This document shows positions 1 through 5,759 of a stretch of 7,232 bases of DNA, one piece after another (the stretch's first letter is position 1; each line of letters begins with the position of its first letter). Origin of the DNA: Chloroflexota bacterium (GTDB lineage Bacteria; Chloroflexota; Ktedonobacteria; Ktedonobacterales; Ktedonobacteraceae); the NCBI GenBank assembly GCA_021828635.1, contig JAJZEJ010000712.1:1-7232 (forward strand), read 5' to 3'. The notes under the pieces were generated by a model. The model had not been told where the DNA came from, did not search any database, and was given only the letters and a program-made list of their open reading frames with translations. The translations under genes and the position numbers were made by a program.

Positions 1-515
1 TGGATGTGCCGATTTATATTCATCCCGCCGAGCCACCTGCTGTTGTCCGCGAGGCATACTATACAGGTTTTGATCCGGCAGTAAGCTTTAATCTAGCTAC
101 CGCCGGTTGGGGCTGGCACTCCGAAACGGCTATTCACGCGCTACGCCTGATTTTGGCCGGTGTCTTTGATCGCCTGCCAAACTTACAAATCATCATTGGG
201 CATATGGGCGAGATGATTCCCTTTATGCTTGCCCGCATCAACGATAGACTCACACCACCCGCCAAATACTTGCAGCGCACGGTACCTGAGTACTTTCTAC
301 AAAACTTTCATATCACGACCAGTGGCTTCTTTACTGACCCACCACTCTTGCTCACCATGCAGATTATGGGGGCAGACCGTATCATTTTCTCGGTCGATTA
401 CCCCTATAGCACCAATGAGCAAGGCCGTGCCTTTCTGGATAACGCAGCGATCAGCCCGGCAGACAAAGAGAAGATTAGCCATCTGAACGTCGAGCGGCTC
501 CTGAAGCTTGGGTAG
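1..515 (+). CDS. Amidohydrolase family protein (ACMSD-like), 5' part missing
   Basis: This is the C-terminal part of a metal-dependent amidohydrolase of the Amidohydro_2 / ACMSD type. The family decarboxylates or hydrolyses aromatic-pathway acids in the cytoplasm. The open frame runs in from the window edge, with the first full codon at base 3. The GTG at 6 is an internal valine within DVPIYIHP, not a start. Visible family signatures are the HPxEPP segment near the left edge, the FDRLPNLQIIIGHMGE block with its conserved His codon at 201-203, and TTSGFF before MGADRIIFSVDYPY. The Asp codon at 396-398 is the expected metal-binding or catalytic residue. About 170 residues remain of a family usually above 300. 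It is convergent with the TetR gene, and the 75 bp between them shows no clear terminator. The family is well supported; the substrate cannot be told. Confidence 0.88.
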   Translation, partial: DVPIYIHPAEPPAVVREAYYTGFDPAVSFNLATAGWGWHSETAIHALRLILAGVFDRLPNLQIIIGHMGEMIPFMLARINDRLTPPAKYLQRTVPEYFLQNFHITTSGFFTDPPLLLTMQIMGADRIIFSVDYPYSTNEQGRAFLDNAAISPADKEKISHLNVERLLKLG

Positions 516-590
516 CGGCATGATGATACCGATGAACAGGATAAGATAATCTGGTTTAACTCGCACCGCTGGGCTAGCTTGTCGTCTCCG

Positions 591-1205
591 TCAGGTTAGC
601 CCAATTACCCCACGGGCGAGACGTTGCACTATCGAGACAACATCCTCCAGAGTGCGCGTGGTACCAGCCAGAGTATCGAAGGTCTCAAAACTAGTCAATG
701 TAAAGAAAACATCAATGGTTTCCTCTATAGAATCGTTCAGGGAAGGTAGCTGCTTCTCGGCGATCCTCCGCGTAATTACACCTATCCCCTTGCGCCTCCA
801 TTCATCTCTTGCGCGTACCACTTGCTCAAAGTCCGGGTCGAGGATAGCCAACGCACGCAGTCGGCGCATGACAAGTCTATCTGCATCCCAGAAATGCTCA
901 AAGATTTCAATGTACCGGTTGAGAGCAACCAATGGTTCCGGTTGGCTAAAGGCGCTGGCGGCACGCTCCATACCACCAGTAAGTGCCAGTGAATCGCATA
1001 ATGCTTCCAGCAATCCTGATTTGGAGCCGAACTGATGATAGACCGTCATGCGTGCCACACTAGCTTGACGGGCTACCATCTCGATGGAGAAACGAGAATA
1101 GCCATCAGGAGTCACGAGCAAGGCACGGGTCGCGTTAAGAATACGGCTACGCGTCTGGTCTCTAGCGGCTTGACGCTGACCAAGTTGATACGGACGAGGA
1201 CTCAT
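591..1205 (-). CDS. TetR/AcrR family transcriptional regulator
   Basis: This 204-residue protein has the size and layout of a TetR-family repressor. The N-terminal DNA-binding domain (about residues 17-66) begins with the TRSRILNATRALL helix. It is followed by the helix-turn-helix FSIEMVARQASVARMTVYHQF (residues 39-59) and the usual GSKSGLLEAL extension. The remainder is a helical ligand-binding and dimer domain of no recognised subclass. The ATG at 1205 is preceded by AGAGGG (1224-1219), a somewhat distant 13 bp away. The gene is divergent from the LLM oxidoreductase, and the two candidate promoters overlap. By the usual TetR pattern it probably represses itself and the oxidoreductase and is released by a small hydrophobic ligand; that regulation is inferred. 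The family call is secure. Confidence 0.93.
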   Translation of the reverse strand: MSPRPYQLGQRQAARDQTRSRILNATRALLVTPDGYSRFSIEMVARQASVARMTVYHQFGSKSGLLEALCDSLALTGGMERAASAFSQPEPLVALNRYIEIFEHFWDADRLVMRRLRALAILDPDFEQVVRARDEWRRKGIGVITRRIAEKQLPSLNDSIEETIDVFFTLTSFETFDTLAGTTRTLEDVVSIVQRLARGVIGLT

Positions 1206-1344
1206 AGTAATTTGACATCCCTCTTGATTTTATTGTATAGTCTGTATATCTAAATATGTGTTGGATAGACTGCCTAATATATTATCTCGCAGGCAAAACT
1301 TCCTGTAAAGGAAGGAGCCTGTCATACGGAGAGGAAAACGCTCA
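1206..1344. promoter_or_regulatory. Divergent promoter and leader region, tetR / LLM oxidoreductase
   Basis: Rightward there is TTGACA (1212-1217), an 18-bp spacer and TATAGT (1236-1241). This is a good sigma70-type promoter and would start transcription near 1248. Leftward, TACAAT (1237-1232) could serve as a -10 for the tetR gene, with only a weak -35. The two -10 boxes overlap, so one bound repressor could block both. Operator candidates are the direct repeat TGTATAGTC / TGTATATCT (1234-1251) and the perfect 10-bp palindrome TAATATATTA (1275-1284). Neither is proven, and AT-rich DNA yields such sites by chance. Confidence 0.5.
1290..1321 (+). other. Two-tier hairpin in the leader of the LLM oxidoreductase
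   Basis: In the transcript, CAGGC (1290-1294) pairs with GCCTG (1317-1321). Inside, CTTCC (1299-1303) pairs with GGAAG (1310-1314) around a 6-base loop. AGGCA (1291-1295) can instead pair with TGCCT (1271-1275), so two exclusive folds exist. The hairpin ends 6 bases before the Shine-Dalgarno GGAGAGG (1328-1334). It could tune translation, or at DNA level be an imperfect operator. No known riboswitch class is recognised. Confidence 0.35.
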
Positions 1345-2232
1345 ATGCCCAGATCATTTCGTTTTGGCCTTACTGCGGCTTATACTCCCTCGCGCCTCAC
1401 CTGGGTCACTACAGCTCGCCGGACCGAAGAGCTTGGCTACTCAACCTTATTACTACCGGACCGTACAACTGTAGGAACCCTAGCTCCCATACCTGCGCTA
1501 GCTATCGCAGCTTCCGCAACCACATCGTTGCGCGTGGGCAGTTATGTGTTCAGCAATGATTATCGCCACCCTGTACTACTTGCCAGAGAAGCAGCTACAC
1601 TCGATCTACTTTCCGATGGTCGCTTCGAGCTTGGTCTGGGAGCTGGCGTCTCCTCGCCTGAATTTGAACAGATGGGAATACTGTTTGCTAGCGCAGGTAC
1701 ACGTGTCAGTCGCCTTGAGGAGACCATTCAGCTAATAAAGCAGATTTTCTCTGAAGAGACTGTCAATTTCAATGGGAAGTATTTCACGATTACAGGGATG
1801 AAAGGCAACATCAAACCACTCCAGAAACCGCACCTGCCTCTTCTGATAGCAGGTGCGGGAGAACGAATGCTCAAAATGGCAGCCAGAGAAGCAGATAGTA
1901 TCGCTATTGGATCAAAAATTACCGCACGCGGAGTAGATCCGACAGACGCGACATTGGAACAAAAGATCGCCTGGATCAAAGAGGCCGCTGGCAAGCGTTT
2001 TGCAGACCTGGAATTGAGCCAGACAATCTACGATCTGGAAATCACCGATAGTGCAACTGCTTCTTCACCGCTACCCGGAGGATGGTCTATACCAAAAAGA
2101 CGACTCAGTACTGAAGAAGCGGTTGCTGATCTTCTTGAGCAACGCGAACGCTACGGGTTCTCCTATCTGCAAGTTCACGCGGGGCAGATGGAGAACCTTG
2201 CTCCAGTGGTCGCACAGCTCACCGGAAGATAA
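1345..2232 (+). CDS. LLM class, probably F420-dependent oxidoreductase
   Basis: This 295-residue protein is a bacterial luciferase-like monooxygenase-fold enzyme (TIM barrel). It most resembles the F420-dependent subgroup named after MSMEG_2516. Such enzymes use reduced F420, or sometimes FMN, to reduce or oxidise small molecules in the cytoplasm. Diagnostic stretches are the start RSFRFGLTAAY, ARRTEELGYSTLLLPD (residues 24-39) and TTSLRVGSYVFSNDYRHP (59-76). LAREAATLDLLSDGRFELGL (79-98), followed by GAG, is the family hallmark. The ATG at 1345 has a good GGAGAGG Shine-Dalgarno 10 bp upstream. The length is normal for the group and the frame is intact. It is divergent from the TetR gene, which suggests ligand-induced expression. 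It converges on the broken amidohydrolase across 39 bp with no evident terminator. Cofactor choice is inferred from family resemblance only; the substrate is unknown. Confidence 0.9.
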   Translation: MPRSFRFGLTAAYTPSRLTWVTTARRTEELGYSTLLLPDRTTVGTLAPIPALAIAASATTSLRVGSYVFSNDYRHPVLLAREAATLDLLSDGRFELGLGAGVSSPEFEQMGILFASAGTRVSRLEETIQLIKQIFSEETVNFNGKYFTITGMKGNIKPLQKPHLPLLIAGAGERMLKMAAREADSIAIGSKITARGVDPTDATLEQKIAWIKEAAGKRFADLELSQTIYDLEITDSATASSPLPGGWSIPKRRLSTEEAVADLLEQRERYGFSYLQVHAGQMENLAPVVAQLTGR

Positions 2233-2271
2233 TTATCTATCGATCGGTTCAGCTACCCTTTTCACAAACGT

Positions 2272-3559
2272 TTATAATGCCAATCCCGCCAGCGTCGGCA
2301 CACTAGTTGTGAGCATATTCTTCGCGGCTTTGCCGCCTTTGAGAACAAGCTTCACATTATCAGGATTAGCAATAATGTTGATGTCGCTCAGCACATCACC
2401 CGCGACGACGATTATGTCAGCTAGCTTGCCCTCTGCGAGCGTGCCAAGTTGCTTGTCGAGGTGCAGCAATTGGGCGGCGTGCAAGGTTGTGGCGCGAATA
2501 GATTGCATGGGTGTCATACCAGTTTCGACCATCAGTTGTAGCTCGCGCCCATTTTCACCATGCCGACCAACACCAGCGTCGGTTCCCATTGCGATCTTGA
2601 CGCCCGCTTCAATGGCTTTGCGAATGCTACGCTTGTGATCTTCGACCACGCTCAGAGCTTTAGCGGCCATCATCGGTGGCACTATATCGGGATGGGCATC
2701 GGCATACTCAATCACAGCTAGAGGCGCGACCAAATGTCTGGCTCGTTGGTACGAGCCAGACATCCTTTTGCAGCATCAATTCGATGAGTTCGTCGGTAAG
2801 ATAAATGCCATGTTCGATAGAGGCAACGCCAGCCAGAATAGCGTTTTTGATGTCTTGCGTACCTTGTGCGTGCGCCATGCAACGTTTCTCTTGCGCGTTT
2901 GCTTCATAGACCGCTGTACTGATCTCCTCGATGGTCAGTTGCGACGAAGTTGGCGCATCGGCAGTGGAAAGAACGCCGCCACTGGTAGCGAGCTTAATCC
3001 AATCGGCTCCGGCACGCAAGATTTCGCGTGTGGCTTTGCGTACCGCCTCGACACCATCCACAACGCCATTTTGCACATCTGGAAGATGCAAGCCAAACAT
3101 GCCGATATCGGCGCAACAGGGATAATAGCCATCACCATGACCGCCGGTTTGCGAAATAATCGAGACAGCTACCTGCATACGTGGTCCCGCGACAATACCA
3201 CGCTCGACAGCCATCTTGAGGCCAGCTGGTGAACCACCTGCATCGCGTATGGTGGTCACGCCAGCTTCTAATGTGGCCCGCATGCGAGGAATAGTCTGAA
3301 ATAAACTGAGCGAGGGCGGCGTCAACAGGCCACGCAATATATCGGGATATTCCATCATAAAATGCACATGCGTATCAATCAGACCAGGCAAAATGCTATT
3401 GCCTCGCACGTCAATCACGGTCGCGTCACGTGGTACGCGCACCTGACTATGCGGGCCAAGTGCCGTGATGCGCTCATTCTCGATTAGCACGGTCATTCCT
3501 TCACGCGGCTCATCGCTCCGCCCATCGATGAGCAGACCATTCATCAGTGCCAGGGTCAT
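2272..3559 (-). pseudogene. Metal-dependent amidohydrolase (imidazolonepropionase-like), frame broken by a 10-bp insertion
   Basis: The gene encodes a cytoplasmic amidohydrolase of the cd01299 / imidazolonepropionase-like type, often annotated as Xaa-Pro dipeptidase. The first 272 residues (3559-2744) carry DTHVHF with metal ligands His64 and His66, the GADWIKL lysine (Lys189) expected to be carboxylated, and His230 and His250. The frame then leaves the family at VWLVPT and stops at 2708. The rest (2733-2272, 153 residues) continues one frame over from LVAPLAV and holds the last ligand, Asp in MGTDAG. Removing 10 bases (2743-2734) joins the halves into a normal 425-residue protein reading VWLVPTLVAP. 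The inserted bases form one arm of a perfect hairpin. An ATG inside it (2763) could restart the C-terminal part, but neither fragment has a full metal site. The ATG at 3559 follows a GGAAAGG Shine-Dalgarno. The gene lies 31 bp behind the alpha/beta hydrolase, in the same operon. Confidence 0.88.
2734..2763. repeat. Perfect 13-bp inverted repeat with 4-base loop, at the frameshift
   Basis: The left arm ATGTCTGGCTCGT (2734-2746) and right arm ACGAGCCAGACAT (2751-2763) are exact reverse complements around TGGT. The right arm is the native coding sequence for DVWLV on the minus strand. Ten bases of the left arm (2734-2743) are the extra bases that break the amidohydrolase. No T-run follows on either strand, so it is not a normal terminator. 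Confidence 0.95.
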
Positions 3560-3590
3560 GGCATGCTTTCCTTTCCAGATATCCAATGAT

Positions 3591-4394
3591 TCAATGTTCT
3601 CGCAAAAAGCTCGTGATAGCGTCCATAAACGGCTCGTACTGATCGCGGCGAATATTGTGGCCCGCGCCAGGGAGATGCACAATCTCACCATGCGGCGCAA
3701 GCTGCGCCATCTCTTGCGCTATCTGGGCCGTAATAATCGCGCCACGTTGTGAGTCACCAGTAATCAACAAGAACGGGCAACGAATCTGCGTCACAAGCTC
3801 ACGCCAGGGGCCAACACGCATGGCGCTATCGACATTGCGCTGCACAACAGCCAGATTAAACTGCTCTTTCGACTCGGCCCAGGGTACCAATTCCTCTTCA
3901 GCCCAATGCTGCTCGTTGCGAGCTACCGCAATACGTTGCTCAAGTGACATGGCCCGTAGAGATATAATCCATTGCCCTGCTGGAGCATTGGGCGGCGGGG
4001 AAACAGGGGCGTCACGCCAGGGCGGGTCTTCGAGCAGGACGGCCCGCACAAGGTTGGGATAGCGTGCAGCCAGCGTGGCAGCAGTAGCAGCACCCATCGA
4101 ATGTCCCAGCACAAAAGGATGATCAAGCTGCAAGGATTGAATCAGACCAGCCACATCGGCAGTCAATAACTCCATTGCGAAGCCCGTTTCTGGACCATCT
4201 GATAATCCATGCCCACGCGCATCGGGCATAATTATATCATAATCGTTTTGCAGTGCCTGCGCCACGCGCGTCCAGCACTGCCCATTATCTGTAAAACCAT
4301 GCAAAAGGATCAGTGGTTGCTTCGTGTTGCCGGTGCGGGTATAGTGGATGCGGATGCCATTGGTATCCACGTAGCCATCAAACCACGATGTCAT
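3591..4394 (-). CDS. Alpha/beta fold hydrolase
   Basis: This is a complete 267-residue alpha/beta hydrolase with the full catalytic set. The oxyanion-hole motif HGFTDN is at residues 32-37. PDARGHGLSD (57-66) follows, then the nucleophile elbow GHSMG with Ser99. The acid is Asp214 in LLITGDS, and the base is His246 in GAGHNIRRD. No signal peptide or membrane segment is seen, so it is probably cytoplasmic. It would hydrolyse an ester, lactone or C-C bond of a small molecule; the substrate cannot be read from the sequence. The ATG at 4394 has a modest AGCAGG about 9 bp upstream. It is first in a leftward pair with the broken amidohydrolase, with 31 bp between them. The pairing suggests two successive hydrolytic steps on one substrate, which is inference. 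Confidence 0.94.
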   Translation of the reverse strand: MTSWFDGYVDTNGIRIHYTRTGNTKQPLILLHGFTDNGQCWTRVAQALQNDYDIIMPDARGHGLSDGPETGFAMELLTADVAGLIQSLQLDHPFVLGHSMGAATAATLAARYPNLVRAVLLEDPPWRDAPVSPPPNAPAGQWIISLRAMSLEQRIAVARNEQHWAEEELVPWAESKEQFNLAVVQRNVDSAMRVGPWRELVTQIRCPFLLITGDSQRGAIITAQIAQEMAQLAPHGEIVHLPGAGHNIRRDQYEPFMDAITSFLREH

Positions 4395-4427
4395 AGGGAT
4401 ATGCCTGCTTTCTAGTTGTTTAGGTAA

Positions 4428-4440
4428 AGTATAACATATC
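4428..4440 (-). promoter_or_regulatory. Extended -10 promoter candidate for the alpha/beta hydrolase operon
   Basis: On the minus strand TATACT (4433-4428) is preceded by TG one base upstream, an extended -10 (TGTTATACT). No good -35 is seen. Transcription would start near 4421, about 27 bases before the ATG at 4394. Its ATAACATATC core (read on the plus strand, 4431-4440) is repeated inverted at 4488-4497 in the opposite promoter. Confidence 0.4.
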
Positions 4441-4471
4441 GTCAGGACAGGATATTCTCGCGCTTGCTTGC

Positions 4472-4500
4472 TTGACTTACGTCAAAGGATATGTTATCTT
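4472..4500 (+). promoter_or_regulatory. Sigma70-type promoter candidate for the structured RNA
   Basis: TTGACT (4472-4477) and TATCTT (4495-4500) are 17 bp apart. A TG at 4492-4493 makes the latter an extended -10. Transcription would begin near 4507, exactly where a chain of RNA hairpins starts. The -35 overlaps the palindrome TTGACttacGTCAA (4472-4485), a possible operator. No protein gene lies downstream on this strand, so the promoter fits a non-coding transcript. Confidence 0.5.
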
Positions 4501-4506
4501 GTATAT

Positions 4507-4681
4507 GTACCCCTACAAGAGGGGACATCACCAGGGAACATAACAAACCCTGGCACGAGAGTTTTGCTCGCACCGGTCGTCTGAAAGGAGGCTCTTGATG
4601 TTCCAACTGAAAGAACCGATACGACTGTTAGGAATGGTGTTTCAGACCGACAAGGAGCGCCCGTAAATGCGGGCATGAAGC
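4507..4681 (+). ncRNA. Structured RNA, candidate HEARO / omega-RNA (IscB-type guide RNA) without its nuclease
   Basis: This protein-free stretch folds into ordered hairpins. CCCCT/AGGGG is at 4510-4514 and 4520-4524, CCAGGG/CCCTGG at 4531-4536 and 4548-4553, and CGAG/CTCG at 4556-4559 and 4567-4570. A long stem pairs GTCTGAAA (4579-4586) with TTTCAGAC (4640-4647) and extends 3 bp past a bulged C. It encloses TTCCAAC (4601-4607) paired with GTT-A-GGAA (4627-4634). GCCCG/CGGGC closes the 3' end (4659-4663, 4670-4674). CTCTTG (4592-4597) can also pair with CAA-G-GAG (4651-4657), forming a pseudoknot. A promoter lies upstream and a terminator hairpin downstream. The architecture, the GAAGC end and the ATAAA flank recall HEARO RNAs, which guide IscB nucleases and are known to be numerous in Ktedonobacter. 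If so, the 5' end carries the guide. No IscB is encoded here. The class is assigned from memory of the family, not a covariance search; that the region is a structured RNA is firmer than its name. Confidence 0.55.
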
Positions 4682-4687
4682 ATAAAC

Positions 4688-4732
4688 GAAAAGGACGCTG
4701 GCTACATAGAAACAGTAGCCAGCGTCCTTTTC
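4688..4732. terminator. Bidirectional intrinsic terminator, 18-bp perfect stem
   Basis: An 18-bp perfect stem runs from GAAAAGGAC (from 4688) to GTCCTTTTC (to 4732), with the 9-base loop ATAGAAACA (4706-4714). A-runs and T-runs at its two bases make it symmetric. It can end the PAP2 operon arriving leftward, whose stop is 26 bp away, and the structured RNA arriving rightward. The T-tract is short (four T's, then CC rightward), so much of its strength would come from the stem. Confidence 0.85.
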
Positions 4733-4757
4733 CTCGTATAAAACACTACAACACGCA

Positions 4758-5477
4758 TCATGCAACATGTAGACGTTGCGCCACGTTCAGCACTACACCT
4801 GTTGGACGTTGGAATACACGCGAGCGAAGAGCTGTAACAACACCGGCGGAAAAGGTGCCTGTAGCTGCCCCTCCAACAATATCACCAGGATAATGCACAC
4901 CCACGAAGACACGTGCAACACCAATAATACAGGCCATTATTATAGCCAAGCCCATCAGTAGCAAGGGATAGACAAGCACACGTGCCTCGCTCCAATGCCA
5001 AGCTGCCGCATTCGCCGCATTCGCCGCATTTATACGCAATTGCCAAGCATTGCGCAAGAGGGGAGGTAAGGAGAATAACATCATACCTACTACAGCAAAG
5101 GACCATGCTGCATGATCGCTTGGAAATGAGTTATCGGCGGGATGCGTCACTAGCAGGTGGACGTGATGCGCAATGAACGGGCGTGGCTCAAAAACGAAAT
5201 GCTCGATACTGAGATTACACAGATACGAGAGAATACAAGCTACACCAATCCAAAGAATAACCGAGCGACACTCACGAATGATCGCCAATTCGCCGGGACG
5301 CAGGGGCCGTTTGCGCCATGAGAGTGGGCGTCCCCACATCGCAAGCATAAGCAGAGGCCACAGAAAAATCAGCATATTCGCGCTAAAGATCATGAAGTCA
5401 TCTAACACAAACCAGTGACCAGCAAAAGCATTGATCTTTGTGAAAAGCAAGTAGTTGTACTGTAGAAGCAGACTCAT
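4758..5477 (-). CDS. PAP2 superfamily phosphatase (undecaprenyl-diphosphatase-like)
   Basis: This 239-residue integral membrane protein is a PAP2-type lipid phosphatase of the BcrC/YbjG style. Such enzymes remove a phosphate from undecaprenyl diphosphate or related lipids at the outer face of the cytoplasmic membrane. Hydrophobic segments lie at about residues 28-48, 72-90, 123-141, 168-188 and 198-215. Active-site motifs are EPRPF (97-101), PSDHA (119-123) and ARVFVGVHYPGD (188-199) with Arg189, His195 and Asp199. The lysine that normally opens motif 1, seven residues before the Arg, is Glu92 here. An AAN tripeptide repeat at 151-159 comes from a 9-bp tandem repeat. The ATG at 5477 has GGAG 8 bp upstream. 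It lies 13 bp behind the small membrane-protein gene, so the two are probably cotranscribed. The lipid substrate is inferred from family. Confidence 0.88.
   Translation of the reverse strand: MSLLLQYNYLLFTKINAFAGHWFVLDDFMIFSANMLIFLWPLLMLAMWGRPLSWRKRPLRPGELAIIRECRSVILWIGVACILSYLCNLSIEHFVFEPRPFIAHHVHLLVTHPADNSFPSDHAAWSFAVVGMMLFSLPPLLRNAWQLRINAANAANAAAWHWSEARVLVYPLLLMGLAIIMACIIGVARVFVGVHYPGDIVGGAATGTFSAGVVTALRSRVFQRPTGVVLNVAQRLHVA
5005..5031. repeat. Three tandem 9-bp units inside the PAP2 gene
   Basis: The unit GCCGCATTC occurs at 5005-5013 and 5014-5022, and a third copy ending in T at 5023-5031. It stays in frame and encodes Asn-Ala-Ala repeats on the minus strand, in a loop between membrane segments. 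Gain or loss of units would lengthen or shorten the loop without shifting the frame. Confidence 0.95.
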
Positions 5478-5490
5478 CGAGCATTCTCCG

Positions 5491-5709
5491 TTAGCGACGC
5501 GCAGTTTTGGGCCGGTTCACCACAGAGGCAAGTATTCCCAATATCGCAATAATGGCGAACAACAGGATATGTGTTGGCTGTGGTGATGTCGCCGGAACCT
5601 TCCCACTCACCAGGATATGATACACGCCAGGAATAGCGTAATAGATGGCCAACACCGCAGCGATGATTGCTACAACAATACCGCCAATAAAAAGCATACT
5701 TCTGTTCAT
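5491..5709 (-). CDS. Small two-helix membrane protein, function unknown
   Basis: I do not recognise a named family. From the ATG at 5709 the product has 72 residues. One hydrophobic helix spans about residues 4-22 (MLFIGGIVVAIIAAVLAIYY). A loop of about 20 residues with IPGVYHILVSG and TSPQPTH follows. A second helix (ILLFAIIAILGILASVV) and a basic tail NRPKTARR complete it. The positive tail suggests the C-terminus faces the cytoplasm, which would put both ends inside. I prefer 5709 over the upstream ATG at 5733 because AAGAGG (5725-5720) sits 10 bp before it, whereas 5733 has no ribosome site. The upstream choice would give 80 residues. The PAP2 gene starts 13 bp downstream, so a partner or accessory role for that phosphatase is possible but unproven. 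Confidence 0.75.
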   Translation of the reverse strand: MNRSMLFIGGIVVAIIAAVLAIYYAIPGVYHILVSGKVPATSPQPTHILLFAIIAILGILASVVNRPKTARR

Positions 5710-5759
5710 AACCTTATAACCTCTTTTCAGCATAGGGACAGATTCACTATGCCCCTCAG

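Noticed and set aside
1256..1474. Rightward 72-codon frame beginning at ATGTGTTGG in the divergent region
   Set aside because: It enters the oxidoreductase in another frame, has no ribosome site, and overlaps the predicted leader structure.
2233..2271. Terminator between the convergent oxidoreductase and amidohydrolase genes
   Set aside because: The 39 bp contain only short self-complementary words such as ATCGAT, with no stem and T-run.
2051..2638. Long rightward open frame of 195 codons
   Set aside because: It overlaps the end of the oxidoreductase and runs antisense to the amidohydrolase. Its translation is Ser/Pro/Leu-rich with no family motif, so it is a shadow.
2734..2763. The perfect hairpin as an intrinsic terminator or programmed frameshift signal
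   Set aside because: No T-run follows on either strand and no slippery heptamer precedes it. The exact 10-bp templated insertion explains both the hairpin and the frame change more simply.
3465..4062. Rightward open frames antisense to the alpha/beta hydrolase and the start of the amidohydrolase
   Set aside because: The opposite strand carries complete catalytic motifs. These frames show low-complexity Ser/Arg/Cys-rich translations.
4494..4676. A 60-codon leftward open frame across the structured RNA
   Set aside because: The translation has no recognisable motif, and the region's signal is paired stems in a non-coding transcript.
4507..4681. Common riboswitches (TPP, cobalamin, SAM, FMN, lysine, c-di-GMP) or a T-box
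   Set aside because: None of their conserved cores is visible, and no protein gene follows on the same strand for a leader to control.
4675..4961. Two rightward open frames of 72 and 61 codons downstream of the structured RNA
   Set aside because: They run through the terminator stem or antisense to PAP2. No ribosome site or protein motif was seen.
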